A stretch of DNA of 64,000 nt from Ectobacillus polymachus (GCF_048159605.1 NZ_JBLREB010000003.1:1-64000), one strand, 5' to 3'; shown: positions 16,034 to 25,095, counted from the first letter of the stretch. The notes: generated by a model not told the origin, from the letters alone. Numbers and translations are program-made.

Positions 16034-16156
16034 CATTTTATAATTTTGCAAGTAATATTTTTGTGAAATAAATTGTACTAATTTGCTACCTCTTTTTACT
16101 ATAATGGAGCCTTTGTGGTCATGCTAATGGAGAAGAACATGTAAGGAGGCTTCCAA

Positions 16157-17020
16157 ATGAAAACGCAGACGAAGCAAGTTTTACCACCACAGCATCAAGA
16201 GAATCAACCAGGAATTGAATCCGTAATGAATCCCAAACCTATATTTGATAATTCCTTGTATAAGGGTTCAGGAAAGCTTAGCGGGAAATGCGCCCTTATA
16301 ACGGGGGGAGATAGCGGTATTGGCAAAGCCGTTGCGATTGCCTTTGCAAAGGAAGGTGCTCATGTAAGCATTAGCTATTACAATGAGCATGAAGATGCAA
16401 AGGCGACAAAACAGCTCATCGAAGCGTATGGTGTCAAGTGCACACTATTTGCAGGTGATTTAAGTGATGAAATGAACTGTATCCAAGCTGTCAAGAGCAC
16501 AGTTGAACAATTAGGAAATCTAAATATTATTGTGAATAATCTAGCTGTACAATATCCACAAAATAGTTTATTGGATATTACCGCGAGCCAATTAGAAAAA
16601 ACATTTCGTGTTAATTTGTTTTCTTATTTTTATGTATCAAAAGCAGCGCTTCCGTATTTAAAGAAGGATGATTGTATCATTAATACTGCTTCCATTACCG
16701 CTTATGAAGGAAATGAAGGGCTAATCGATTATGCATCTACAAAGGGAGCCATTGTTTCGTTTACGCGCTCATTATCAAAATCACTTGTGAAACAAGGAAT
16801 TCGTGTGAATGGGGTGGCACCTGGCCCGATTTGGACACCACTTATTCCATCGAGTTTTGATTCACAAAAAGTAGCTGAGTTTGGGAGCGATGTGCCGATG
16901 GGACGACCAGGGCAGCCGTGGGAGTTAGCTGGGTCCTATGTGTATCTTGCCTCGCAGGATTCCACCTACGTTACCGGACAAATGCTTCATGTAAATGGCG
17001 GAGTCGTAAACAATGGGTAG
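16157..17020 (+). CDS. SDR family oxidoreductase (YdaD/YhxC-like)
   Basis: A 287-aa classical short-chain dehydrogenase with an N-terminal extension of about 45 residues typical of the general-stress SDRs. The cofactor motif is 'ITGGDSGIGKA' (TGxxxGxG). The active site is N in 'NNLAV', S in 'NTASITAY', and YxxxK in 'YASTKGA'. It should use NAD(P)H; the substrate is unknown. ATG with AAGGAGG upstream. It is followed 51 bases later by the L,D-transpeptidase gene on the same strand. Confidence 0.9.
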   Translation: MKTQTKQVLPPQHQENQPGIESVMNPKPIFDNSLYKGSGKLSGKCALITGGDSGIGKAVAIAFAKEGAHVSISYYNEHEDAKATKQLIEAYGVKCTLFAGDLSDEMNCIQAVKSTVEQLGNLNIIVNNLAVQYPQNSLLDITASQLEKTFRVNLFSYFYVSKAALPYLKKDDCIINTASITAYEGNEGLIDYASTKGAIVSFTRSLSKSLVKQGIRVNGVAPGPIWTPLIPSSFDSQKVAEFGSDVPMGRPGQPWELAGSYVYLASQDSTYVTGQMLHVNGGVVNNG

Positions 17021-17071
17021 CATACAAGAAATGTATTTCTTACAAGCCCGATTTGTACGGGAGGAATAACT

Positions 17072-17830
17072 GTGCGAGTACTTATTTTAGTATGGTGTAT
17101 GCTTATGATAAGCGATTTGAATGTACAAGGTGCTGACAAAAATGATCGCTTTATTTTAATAAATCTTACCAATAATCAATTATCCTATTTTGAAAATGGA
17201 ATATATATAAGGAGCTTTCCTGTTACTACTGGAACTAAAAATACTCCAACACCAGAGGGACGTTTTTTCATTAGAGATAAATATAAAAATAAAGAATATC
17301 ACCGTAAACAAATTGCAGGGGGAGCACCGAACAATCCGTTAGGGACAAGGTGGATGGGATTAAGCTATAAGCAATACGGGATTCACGGAACAAATAAGGA
17401 GTACTCGATTGGAAACCGAGAGTCCAATGGCTGCATCCGAATGAATGATCGCAATATACAGTGGTTGTATGATCGAGTACCATTGAATACGAGTGTAGTC
17501 ATTGCCAAATTCAATGAATCGATTGAGAGGGCTGCCCACCGATTTGGGTATAATGTTATAAGTTGGAACGGAGAAGGCGTACATCCCCATCAAGTAGGGC
17601 GTTTACGTACGGTAGTGCCGACTACAGTATATTGGCAGGATTTTAACGGACAATTCATACCCGTTAGAACTGTAGGAAAAAATCAATATTTCCCTGTGTA
17701 TTCTTATTCTCAGGGTAAATACGATATAGGAAATCGTACCTATATTATAGATCCTACCAATAAGGGAATATCCTATGAACAAATACCGGATTATATTATC
17801 ATAAATGAATATCAACGAAGCAGAAAGTAA
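17072..17830 (+). CDS. Secreted L,D-transpeptidase (YkuD domain)
   Basis: A 252-aa exported protein. The GTG start has GGAGG upstream, and residues 1-20 form a short signal peptide. The YkuD catalytic domain spans about 26-145 with H105 in 'GIHGTN' and the nucleophile C121 in 'SNGCIRM'. It should form 3-3 peptidoglycan cross-links or attach proteins to the wall. About 100 residues after the catalytic domain do not match a domain I recognise and contain aromatic, Tyr-rich strands that may bind the wall. Confidence 0.88.
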   Translation: MRVLILVWCMLMISDLNVQGADKNDRFILINLTNNQLSYFENGIYIRSFPVTTGTKNTPTPEGRFFIRDKYKNKEYHRKQIAGGAPNNPLGTRWMGLSYKQYGIHGTNKEYSIGNRESNGCIRMNDRNIQWLYDRVPLNTSVVIAKFNESIERAAHRFGYNVISWNGEGVHPHQVGRLRTVVPTTVYWQDFNGQFIPVRTVGKNQYFPVYSYSQGKYDIGNRTYIIDPTNKGISYEQIPDYIIINEYQRSRK

Positions 17831-17834
17831 CAAA

Positions 17835-17891
17835 AGCGAAATAGACCGTTATAGAGACAGATGATATGCCTCTTAACGATCTATTTTCGCA
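17835..17891. terminator. Long imperfect hairpin between convergent genes
   Basis: GCGAAATAGACCGTTA pairs with TAACGATCTATTTTCGC over about 15 pairs with a mismatch and a bulge. The T-run is short on either strand, so termination is likely but not certain. Confidence 0.5.
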
Positions 17892-17923
17892 AAGATTCAT
17901 TACTTTTTGTTATTCATGTGAAA

Positions 17924-18136
17924 CTATACGTTTGGGCGAAATGTTTGGCAGCTTGTTTCTGCGCTGGTTGAGCTTGCGCTTTCCAGCTTCATGCCATCTA
18001 GAATTGAATTTTCCATCTGGTTTTGTTCCGTTGCATAGGATGTTGAATCTGGCATGACAAGAATAGAATTAGCCTGACAATAATTTTCTTGTCCCCAATA
18101 ATGACAATTGGAAACGGCACAACGTATTTCTGGCAT
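17924..18136 (-). CDS. DUF1540 domain protein
   Basis: A 70-aa cysteine-containing protein. The DUF1540 motif is visible near the N-terminus: C-x3-N-C-x-Y-W-x6-C-x-A, then 'ILV', with a fourth Cys in 'ETSCQTF' near the end. Family members are small, probably metal-binding, and several are made during sporulation. The ATG at 18136 has GAGGTG upstream; an in-frame GTG at 18145 is the ribosome binding site itself. The plus-strand frame across the same stretch is a shadow. Confidence 0.82.
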   Translation of the reverse strand: MPEIRCAVSNCHYWGQENYCQANSILVMPDSTSYATEQNQMENSILDGMKLESASSTSAETSCQTFRPNV

Positions 18137-18411
18137 TGTATTCACCTCACTTAGAATGGATCCTCACGAGAATAATCGTGGATGTCTTGAACAAGGATGT
18201 ACTCATTTTTGCTTGTTCACTATATTGTAAACATTTTAAAATTTATGTATGCATTCGTTCCCACATCGCAAAAAACCTTGGATTATTAGGGAAAGGAGCA
18301 TAGTATAAAAAAATCAGAAAATAGAAACATATTACTGTCATCTTCTAGCTATAAGAAATCAATGGTATGATAAGACTACTTATTGTTCCTGTTTACATAT
18401 TCTTAACGAAC
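18137..18411. other. Intergenic region between divergent genes
   Basis: No gene seen. It holds a small inverted repeat CACGAGAATAATCGTG and AT-rich promoter-like stretches for both directions. TTTACA on the minus strand near 18225 could belong to the DUF1540 promoter. Confidence 0.4.
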
Positions 18412-18438
18412 ACAATCGAAGGATTGTCTCTTTTTTTG
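18411..18438 (+). terminator. Orphan terminator upstream of pgcA
   Basis: Stem ACAATC/GATTGT followed by CTC and seven Ts, facing pgcA. No plus-strand gene lies upstream, so it ends an unseen RNA or attenuates pgcA. Confidence 0.6.
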
Positions 18439-18533
18439 CAGGAAATGTATGCGCTACAAAGAAGTATTATTGTAGAAGAATGACAATTTTTGTTGTGTAT
18501 CTTGAAACTTTTCACATAGGAGAGGATAAAAGG

Positions 18534-20279
18534 ATGAGTTGGAAGCAAACATTTGAACGTTGGATGAATTCAGAAGTAATCGACGTACATATGAAACAAG
18601 AACTAGAAAAAATGAAAGATAATGAAAAGGCTTTAGAAGAATGCTTCTACAAAAATTTAGAATTCGGTACAGGTGGTATGCGGGGAGAAATTGGACCTGG
18701 TACCAACCGTATGAACATATATACTGTACGTAAAGCATCAGAAGGATTAGCACGTTTTATTGAATCATTTGGCGATGAAGCAAAAAAACGCGGGGTTGTA
18801 ATTGCATATGATTCTCGTCGTATGTCGCCTGAGTTTGCTATGGAAGCAGCTAAAACTCTTGCAACGCATGCGATACAAACGTATGTATTTGCTGAACTTC
18901 GACCAACTCCTGAGCTATCTTTTGCTGTTCGTGATCTAAATGCTTTTTCAGGAATTGTAGTTACAGCAAGTCACAATCCACCAGAATATAATGGATATAA
19001 AGTATATGGTGAGGATGGCGGACAGCTTCCACCGAAAGAAGCTGATATCGTCATTGAAAAAGTAAATGAAATTGAAAATGAATTAGAAATTCATGTAGAG
19101 TCTGAAGAAGAATTAAAGGAAAAAGGGCTTATTAAAATAATTGGCGAAGAAATGGATGATAAGTATGTTGCAAAAATTAAAACGATCTCTGTTCATCCAG
19201 AGCTAGCTGAAGAAATTGGAAAAGACTTAAAAATTGTATTCACGCCGTTACACGGTACATCAAACAAACCAGTTCGTAAAGCGTTAGCTGCACTAGGATA
19301 TACAAATGTAACGATTGTAAAAGAACAAGAGCTTCCTGATGGTAATTTCCCTACTGTGAAGTCTCCTAATCCTGAAGAGCATGCTGCCTTTAAGCTTGCT
19401 ATTGAATATGGAACAAAGATTGATGCAGATGTACTTGTAGCAACAGATCCAGATTCAGACAGACTTGGCGTCGCTGTGAAAAATAGCGATGGGGAATATA
19501 CAGTCCTAACAGGTAACCAAACAGGTGCGATTTTATTAGAATACTTACTATCGCAAAAGAAAGAAAACGGCACTCTTCCTGAAAACGGTATCGTGTTAAA
19601 GACCATCGTTACATCTGAAATTGGTCGTGCCATTGCAAAGGCTTATGGACTCGAAGTAATTGATACATTAACTGGCTTTAAATTTATCGGTGAAAAAATT
19701 AAGCAATTTGAACAATCTGGTGAATATACATTCCAGTTTGGCTACGAAGAAAGCTATGGATACTTAATCGGTGACTTTGTTCGTGACAAAGATGCTGTAC
19801 AAGCTACAGTTTTTGCTATTGAAGTAGCTGCCTATTATAAAAAACGCGGTATGACATTGTATGATGGCTTGCTTGAAATCTTTAGTAAATACGGATTTTA
19901 TCGTGAAGGCTTGAAATCCATCACGTTAAAAGGAAAAGATGGAGCAGAGCAAATTGCAAACCTTCTTGCAACATTCCGCAAAGAAGCGCCAACTGAATTT
20001 GCTGGCATAAACGTAAGCATTGTCGAAGATTACAAAACAAGCATGAAAACATTTTCTAATGGAAATGAAGAAACCATTCACTTACCAAAGTCTAACGTCT
20101 TAAAATATGTGTTAGAGGATGGCACCTGGGTTTGCTTACGTCCATCTGGAACGGAACCAAAGGTAAAATTCTACTTTGGAGTAAAAGGTACAAGCCTAGA
20201 ACATAGTACAGCGAAGCTCCAAGAAGTATCAACAGCATTTATGGATAAAATAAATGAGGCTTTATCGAAGAAAGCGTAA
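18534..20279 (+). CDS. pgcA: Phosphoglucomutase / phosphomannomutase PgcA
   Basis: A 581-aa enzyme of the alpha-D-phosphohexomutase family that interconverts glucose 6-phosphate and glucose 1-phosphate. The product feeds UDP-glucose for lipoteichoic acid anchors and wall polymers. The phosphoserine loop is 'TASHNPPEYNG', the metal loop is 'DPDSDR', the sugar loop is 'GYEESYGY', and the phosphate loop near the end is 'RPSGTEPK'. The ATG at 18534 gives 'MSWKQTFERW', the usual start; the longer frame from 18480 has no ribosome binding site. It is monocistronic with a strong terminator. Confidence 0.94.
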   Translation: MSWKQTFERWMNSEVIDVHMKQELEKMKDNEKALEECFYKNLEFGTGGMRGEIGPGTNRMNIYTVRKASEGLARFIESFGDEAKKRGVVIAYDSRRMSPEFAMEAAKTLATHAIQTYVFAELRPTPELSFAVRDLNAFSGIVVTASHNPPEYNGYKVYGEDGGQLPPKEADIVIEKVNEIENELEIHVESEEELKEKGLIKIIGEEMDDKYVAKIKTISVHPELAEEIGKDLKIVFTPLHGTSNKPVRKALAALGYTNVTIVKEQELPDGNFPTVKSPNPEEHAAFKLAIEYGTKIDADVLVATDPDSDRLGVAVKNSDGEYTVLTGNQTGAILLEYLLSQKKENGTLPENGIVLKTIVTSEIGRAIAKAYGLEVIDTLTGFKFIGEKIKQFEQSGEYTFQFGYEESYGYLIGDFVRDKDAVQATVFAIEVAAYYKKRGMTLYDGLLEIFSKYGFYREGLKSITLKGKDGAEQIANLLATFRKEAPTEFAGINVSIVEDYKTSMKTFSNGNEETIHLPKSNVLKYVLEDGTWVCLRPSGTEPKVKFYFGVKGTSLEHSTAKLQEVSTAFMDKINEALSKKA

Positions 20280-20295
20280 AAAGTAATTATTGTTA

Positions 20296-20334
20296 TAAAA
20301 AAGCATTCGCATTAGTGCGAATGCTTTTTTTTTA
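20296..20334 (+). terminator. Terminator of pgcA
   Basis: Stem AAGCATTCGCA/TGCGAATGCTT followed by nine Ts. Confidence 0.92.
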
Positions 20335-20345
20335 TAAAGGAAAAA

Positions 20346-20591
20346 CTACATATGCTGTTCGATTTGCTCCGTATATAATTTTTGGGAAGCATGATCGATA
20401 TATTGAAACATGAGCTGCAGGTGTTTATCAACAACACGCAAATCCTTTGCGTATTTATATGCATGGAGAAAATGCTCGATTCGTTTGGAAAAAAGCTCAT
20501 CCTTCGTTCGTACCATTAGAACGAGAAGATCATCCCAATCACAATTGTACGTATAAAATAACGCTTTGTCATAATCGGACTCTGTGAACAT
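20346..20591 (-). CDS. yhdB: YhdB-like protein
   Basis: An 81-aa acidic, helical cytosolic protein beginning 'MFTESDYDKALFYTYNCDWDD' region and ending in a hydrophilic helix. Pattern and size resemble B. subtilis YhdB, a small protein of unknown function. ATG with AAGGAGGG upstream. It stands alone, convergent with pgcA and divergent from spoVR. Confidence 0.65.
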   Translation of the reverse strand: MFTESDYDKALFYTYNCDWDDLLVLMVRTKDELFSKRIEHFLHAYKYAKDLRVVDKHLQLMFQYIDHASQKLYTEQIEQHM

Positions 20592-20748
20592 TTCATCCCT
20601 CCTTAATTTGAGGAGTTGTTACTAGTGTACGTTACCTTATGAAAAAGTAAGCATGAAAGAATTTACTAGGAGTAGATATACAATTTTCTTTTGTTACATG
20701 GTGCGCTCGTACTATTGAGTAATTTGAATAACCATGCTTCCGATACTC

Positions 20749-20777
20749 TCATGAAATGTCCTTTTCTCTCATACATT
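20749..20777 (+). promoter_or_regulatory. Possible sigma-E promoter of spoVR
   Basis: CATACATT at 20770-20777 matches the sigma-E -10 consensus. The -35 is weak (ATG at 20751, 16 bases before). spoVR is a known sigma-E gene in B. subtilis. Confidence 0.5.
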
Positions 20778-20805
20778 GTGATAAGGGGAGTAAAAGGAGG
20801 GGCAT

Positions 20806-22215
20806 ATGTTGAAGAGTGACGATTATAAAGCATTAGAATACGCAATTGATGAAATTACAGAAATCGCTAAAGGGTTTGGACTAGACTTTTACCCAATGCG
20901 TTACGAAATTTGTCCTGCAGACATTATTTATACATTTGGGGCATACGGCATGCCAACGCGATTTTCGCACTGGAGCTTTGGTAAGCAGTTTTACAAAATG
21001 AAAATTCATTATGATTTAGGTTTAAGTAAAATTTACGAGTTGGTTATTAATTCGAATCCTTGCTATGCGTTTTTACTTGAAACCAATTCGCTTATTCAAA
21101 ATAAGCTAATTGTTGCCCATGTGCTTGCACATTGTGATTTTTTTAAAAATAACGTTCGCTTTATGAATACGAAACGAGATATGGTCGAAAGTATGGCAGC
21201 AACTGCAGAGCGCATTAAGCAATACGAACATCAATATGGTAAGAAAGAGGTTGAAACCTTTTTAGATGCAGTGTTAGCCATTCAAGAGCATATTGACCCT
21301 TCTTTAATGCGTGCAAAGTTATCATGGACAATGGACGAAAAGGAAGAAGAGATTGTAAAACCGGTAACACCGTATGATGATTTATGGAATTTAGATAAAC
21401 GAAAAAACAAACCAGAGCTTTCTCGTCCCAAAAAGAAATTTCCACCTCAACCGGAAAAGGATCTCCTTCTTTTCATTGAGGAGTATAGTCGTGAATTGGA
21501 CCCGTGGCAACGCGATATTTTAACGATGATGCGTGAGGAAATGCTGTATTTCTGGCCTCAGCTGGAAACGAAAATCATGAATGAAGGCTGGGCGTCTTAT
21601 TGGCATCAACGTATTATTCGTGAAATGGATTTATCAAGTGAGGAAGCCATTGAATTTGCCAAGCTGAATGCGGGTGTGGTTCAGCCGTCTAAAACAAGCA
21701 TTAATCCTTATTATTTGGGATTAAAGGTCTTTGAGGATATTGAAGAACGGTATAACGATCCGACAGAAGAAATGAAGCGTGATGGTGTGTTACCAAATAC
21801 AGGACGTGAAAAAATATTTGAAGTAAGAGAAATTGAATCGGATACTTCTTTTTTACGTAATTATTTAAATAAAGAACTTGTACATCGTGAGGACATGTAT
21901 CTATTTCAAAAGCAAGGGAAAGATTATAAAATAACGGATAAAGACTGGACTGAGGTTCGTGATCAGCTAGTGAATATGCGCGTAAATGGTGGATTTCCCT
22001 ATCTTTCCGTATACGATGGAGACTATGCTAAAAACGGAGAGCTGTATATAAAGCATCATTTTGAAGGAATTGAGCTAGATGTAAAATATTTAGAGAAGGT
22101 GTTGCCTTACATCTATCAGCTATGGGGACGATCCGTATATTTAGAAACAACCATTGAAAATAAGGATGTGTTATTTTATTATGATGGGAAGATGACACAT
22201 CGAAAATATTTATAA
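20806..22215 (+). CDS. spoVR: Stage V sporulation protein R
   Basis: A 469-aa SpoVR-family protein needed for normal spore cortex formation in B. subtilis; its biochemical role is unknown. Typical blocks include 'YEICPADIIYTFGAYGMPTRFSHWSFGK' region near residues 28-58, 'AHVLAHCDFFKNN', and 'NEGWASYWHQRI' near 260. The His and Glu residues in these blocks resemble a metal-binding site. ATG with AAGGAGGG upstream. No terminator follows; the riboswitch promoter for the next gene starts 16 bases on. Confidence 0.95.
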   Translation: MLKSDDYKALEYAIDEITEIAKGFGLDFYPMRYEICPADIIYTFGAYGMPTRFSHWSFGKQFYKMKIHYDLGLSKIYELVINSNPCYAFLLETNSLIQNKLIVAHVLAHCDFFKNNVRFMNTKRDMVESMAATAERIKQYEHQYGKKEVETFLDAVLAIQEHIDPSLMRAKLSWTMDEKEEEIVKPVTPYDDLWNLDKRKNKPELSRPKKKFPPQPEKDLLLFIEEYSRELDPWQRDILTMMREEMLYFWPQLETKIMNEGWASYWHQRIIREMDLSSEEAIEFAKLNAGVVQPSKTSINPYYLGLKVFEDIEERYNDPTEEMKRDGVLPNTGREKIFEVREIESDTSFLRNYLNKELVHREDMYLFQKQGKDYKITDKDWTEVRDQLVNMRVNGGFPYLSVYDGDYAKNGELYIKHHFEGIELDVKYLEKVLPYIYQLWGRSVYLETTIENKDVLFYYDGKMTHRKYL

Positions 22216-22230
22216 TCCTGTTAAAACATA

Positions 22231-22259
22231 TTGACAAGACGTAGAAGTCTAGGTAAGAT
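22231..22259 (+). promoter_or_regulatory. Promoter of the manganese riboswitch transcript
   Basis: TTGACA at 22231-22236, a 17-base spacer and TAAGAT at 22254-22259, about 25 bases before the aptamer. Confidence 0.75.
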
Positions 22260-22282
22260 GTACTTACAATTATATACCACCC

Positions 22283-22355
22283 TAAAGGGGAGTAGCTTTA
22301 ACAGCAAAGTCGTCAGTTCAGGGAATTCACCCTCGGCTTTGTTGGCAACTTTATT
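22283..22355 (+). ncRNA. yybP-ykoY manganese riboswitch
   Basis: Carries the conserved AAAGGGGAGTAGC and GTCGTCA segments and the CACCCTCGGCTTTGTTGGCAAC 3' part in truncated view: L1 and L3 dock to bind Mn2+. It stands before a TerC-family membrane protein, a standard target. Mn2+ binding is known to prevent termination and turn genes on. Confidence 0.9.
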
Positions 22356-22366
22356 TCGTTGTTAGC

Positions 22367-22400
22367 AAGACCTTTACCTTCTAATGGTAGAGGTCTTTTC
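22367..22400 (+). terminator. First hairpin after the Mn riboswitch
   Basis: AAGACCTTTACC pairs with GGTAGAGGTCTT, followed by TTCGTTTT. It may be the regulated terminator; the 5' half abuts the aptamer. Confidence 0.65.
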
Positions 22401-22407
22401 GTTTTAT

Positions 22408-22444
22408 GAGACCTAAACCATTTCGGTTTAGGTCTTTTTTTTCG
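22408..22444 (+). terminator. Second hairpin after the Mn riboswitch
   Basis: Perfect stem AGACCTAAACC/GGTTTAGGTCT followed by eight or more Ts; the stronger terminator of the two. Confidence 0.8.
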
Positions 22445-22545
22445 TATCCCATAAGATTATGGCGTTATTCAGGAAAGATAGCTTTTATCCTTCCTTTTCT
22501 ATAGATTGAATCACTAGTAAGAGAAAAATAGTAGGGGGCGATTAC

Positions 22546-23238
22546 ATGAATTTCTTTCAAGCAGATGTTTTTACTGCGTTGTTGTCGATTGTGCTTATTG
22601 ATTTAGTATTAGCTGGAGATAATGCAATTGTTATTGGTCTAGCTGCTCGAAATTTACCGAAACAAGATCGAAAGAAAACAATCTTTTGGGGGACACTTGG
22701 TGCCATTCTCATTCGTGCAATCGCCACAATGGCAGTTGTATGGCTGTTAAAAATACCTGGATTGCTTCTTATAGGTGGTGTATTGCTCGCTAGGATTGCC
22801 TATACATTACTTGTAGATGAGAAGCAGTATAACGTAAAAGCAGGACAAAGCGTATGGGCTGCTATTCGAATGATTATTGTTGCAGATGCACTTATGGGGA
22901 TTGATAATATTCTTGCAGTTGCCGGAGCTGCTAAAAGCGATCCGTTATTGGTTATAATCGGCTTATCCATTTCTGTTCCATTTGTCGTTTGGGGAAGTAC
23001 GATGATATTAAAACTTGTTGATCGCTTTCCAATCATCATCATATTTGGGGCGGGAGTACTGGCTTGGACTTCTGCGAAAATGATTGTAGATGAGCCGCTT
23101 CTTTCAAATTATTTTAGCAATTCAATATGGAAGTATGGGTTTGAAGTGATTTTTGTACTTGCTATTGTTGCCTTTGGTATGTGGAAAAAGAATGCTAATA
23201 AGGGAGTTACCCAAGTGGGTAAGCAGCATTCCCTTTAG
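22546..23238 (+). CDS. TerC family membrane protein (putative Mn2+ exporter)
   Basis: A 230-aa protein with about seven membrane segments. It holds the TerC acidic motifs 'DLVLAGDNAIVIGLA' (about residues 20-34) and 'DALMGIDNILAVAGAA' (about 118-133), which are the likely metal sites. Family members YkoY and YceF/MeeY help Mn2+ efflux or metalation of exported enzymes. Control by the upstream riboswitch supports a manganese role. ATG behind TAGGGGGCG. Confidence 0.9.
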   Translation: MNFFQADVFTALLSIVLIDLVLAGDNAIVIGLAARNLPKQDRKKTIFWGTLGAILIRAIATMAVVWLLKIPGLLLIGGVLLARIAYTLLVDEKQYNVKAGQSVWAAIRMIIVADALMGIDNILAVAGAAKSDPLLVIIGLSISVPFVVWGSTMILKLVDRFPIIIIFGAGVLAWTSAKMIVDEPLLSNYFSNSIWKYGFEVIFVLAIVAFGMWKKNANKGVTQVGKQHSL

Positions 23239-23249
23239 CTTATAATAAA

Positions 23250-23281
23250 AAACGAAGCGCTGCTGCGCTTCATTTTTTGTA
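23250..23281. terminator. Bidirectional terminator between terC-type gene and gapN
   Basis: Stem GAAGCG/CGCTTC with extra pairs AACGAAGCG, flanked by A and T runs. Confidence 0.8.
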
Positions 23282-23282
23282 T

Positions 23283-24716
23283 TTATTCCGTAATATTAAC
23301 AACGGTAACTTTTTCACGTGTCATAGAAAGAATGCTCTTCTGAATGCCTTGTACACCCATCCCAGAAGATTTCACACCTAGGAATGGGAAGTGATCGGGA
23401 CCTCTTTCTGTACGTCCATTGACTTGGACAGAACCGGCTTCTATGCTATTTGCCATAGAAAATGCTCGGTTAATATCTTTCGTGAAGATACTAGCTTGTA
23501 ATCCGTATTCCGATTCGTTTGCAATCCGGATGGCTTCGTCATCTGACGAGACACGAATGATTGGAAGTACAGGTCCAAATGGTTCTTCCCATGCAATACT
23601 CATTTCTTCTGTAACATGATCAAGAAGGGTCGGATAAATTAAGTTTTCTTCACGTTTGTTTCCCATAAGGACGGTTGCACCCTTAGCAACTGCATCGTCA
23701 ATAAGTCCTTGTACAAAATCAGCGGATTTGTCGTCAATGAGCGGAACAATAACGCTGTTTTGCTCAGGCGAACCAACGGATAGTTTACTGATTTCTTCGT
23801 GTAAAAGCGAAACGAGTGTATCAGCAACCTTCTCATGGACTAATACGCGTTTAATCGCTGTACAACGCTGACCGGAGTAAGAAAATGCTCCACTGCAAAT
23901 ATGTTTTGCTGCAGCTAGTAAGTCTGCATCCTCGCGTACGATACCAGGATCTTTTCCACCTAATTCGAGTACGAGCGGGATCATTTTTACTTTTTGTGCA
24001 ATGTGTTGACCCGTTACCGTACCTCCTGTGAACGATACCATATCAATCCCGTTATGCTCGACTAAATAGTCGCCAATTACAGAACCGCGACCTGTCACTA
24101 AGTTTAGTAGGCCGTTTGGAATTCCTGCTTTGTCTAATGCTTCAATCATTTTAATTCCACTAATTGCACCTTGGGTAGCCGGCTTGAAAATGACAGCATT
24201 TCCTGCCATTAGTGCAGGTGCAATCTTAGCAGCAGCTAGATTAACAGGGTAGTTAAATGGAGCAATAGCCAGCACAACGCCGAGTGGAACGCGCTGAACG
24301 ACTGCTAGTTTAGATTGAGATCCTCCAGGAAAACTATCGCCCATCATACTTTCACCATTCATATGAAGAGCTTCACCAATTGTATATCGTATGAAATCAG
24401 CTGTACGGACAGCTTCTTTCTTCGCATCATTGTAGCCTTTGCCAACTTCTTTCATAATAACCGTTGCAATTTCGTCTTGCATGTTGACTAATTCATTCGC
24501 CCATTTATACAATACAGCAGCGCGTTCTTGCAAAGAAGTTTTCGCCCATTCTTTTTGGGCATGGCGAGCTGCTTGGATTGCCTCGTCAACCTCATCCTGA
24601 GTAATGGCTTGAACACGTCCAATGGTTTTATGAAGATATGGTGATCTGATGTCTATCGTCTGACGTGATTGACTTTCACGCCATTGACCATTTACATAAA
24701 ACTTATACGTTTCCAT
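23283..24716 (-). CDS. gapN: NADP-dependent glyceraldehyde-3-phosphate dehydrogenase, non-phosphorylating
   Basis: A 477-aa aldehyde dehydrogenase. The general base Glu is in 'LVLELGGKDPG', the nucleophile Cys in 'YSGQRCTAIKR', and 'APFNYPVNLA' and 'SFTGGTVTGQ' form the NADP site. The GapN-type features are 'GQRCTAIKR' and 'GRTERGPDHFPF'. It oxidises GAP directly to 3-phosphoglycerate, making NADPH and bypassing one ATP step. The ATG at 24716 has AGGGAGG upstream; the longer frame to 24821 has none. Other ALDH specificities cannot be fully excluded. Confidence 0.9.
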   Translation of the reverse strand: METYKFYVNGQWRESQSRQTIDIRSPYLHKTIGRVQAITQDEVDEAIQAARHAQKEWAKTSLQERAAVLYKWANELVNMQDEIATVIMKEVGKGYNDAKKEAVRTADFIRYTIGEALHMNGESMMGDSFPGGSQSKLAVVQRVPLGVVLAIAPFNYPVNLAAAKIAPALMAGNAVIFKPATQGAISGIKMIEALDKAGIPNGLLNLVTGRGSVIGDYLVEHNGIDMVSFTGGTVTGQHIAQKVKMIPLVLELGGKDPGIVREDADLLAAAKHICSGAFSYSGQRCTAIKRVLVHEKVADTLVSLLHEEISKLSVGSPEQNSVIVPLIDDKSADFVQGLIDDAVAKGATVLMGNKREENLIYPTLLDHVTEEMSIAWEEPFGPVLPIIRVSSDDEAIRIANESEYGLQASIFTKDINRAFSMANSIEAGSVQVNGRTERGPDHFPFLGVKSSGMGVQGIQKSILSMTREKVTVVNITE

Positions 24717-24907
24717 ATAAACCCTCCCTAAATGTAATTGTAGAAACAGTAGATATAAGTGATTGTAGTAGTCTATCAGAAATATTTCAAATGATTTCAC
24801 TATATGTTGATAAATTGGCACAAACTTTACATATTTATGTGAATATATAGTGTCATTGCTATATACTATAATAGACTTACTTTAAATAAAATTTGTTAAC
24901 AATCCTA

Positions 24908-24935
24908 TTGACAGGAAAGTTTAGGAAGATATACA
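24908..24935 (+). promoter_or_regulatory. Promoter of the bmrCD leader
   Basis: TTGACA at 24908-24913, a 16-base spacer and TATACA at 24930-24935. Start of transcription should fall near 24942, about 20 bases before the leader ribosome binding site. Confidence 0.75.
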
Positions 24936-24976
24936 ATTAAAAATGTTAAAAATTAGTGAAAAGGAGGTTACGTGAT

Positions 24977-25060
24977 ATGATTCGTAAGTTGATTGTTGTG
25001 AATAAAGTCCGAATTCAAGTAAAACATCATATGTTACACGTAACCGCTATTATATCATGA
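24977..25060 (+). CDS. 27-aa leader peptide upstream of bmrCD
   Basis: MIRKLIVVNKVRIQVKHHML and seven more residues end at TGA 25058. AAGGAGGT at 24961-24968 is a near-perfect ribosome binding site. The start region (24965-24980) can pair with the end of the frame (25027-25045), including a 9-bp GGTTACGTG/CACGTAACC helix, so translation would change the RNA fold. Two terminators follow. In B. subtilis the leader peptide BmrB controls bmrCD by ribosome-mediated attenuation; this frame sits in the same place. I infer the same role; the sequence is not recognisably BmrB. Confidence 0.7.
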   Translation: MIRKLIVVNKVRIQVKHHMLHVTAIIS

Positions 25061-25095
25061 CTAGGTAAACTGTCAAATTCCTTGTTTACTTATAC

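Noticed and set aside
15981..16156. Guanine riboswitch before the purine permease
   Set aside because: The conserved purine-aptamer loops and junction could not be found on the minus strand; the distance to the start is also too short.
19193..19633. 146-aa frame antisense to pgcA
   Set aside because: Shadow of a conserved gene; no ribosome binding site or family match.
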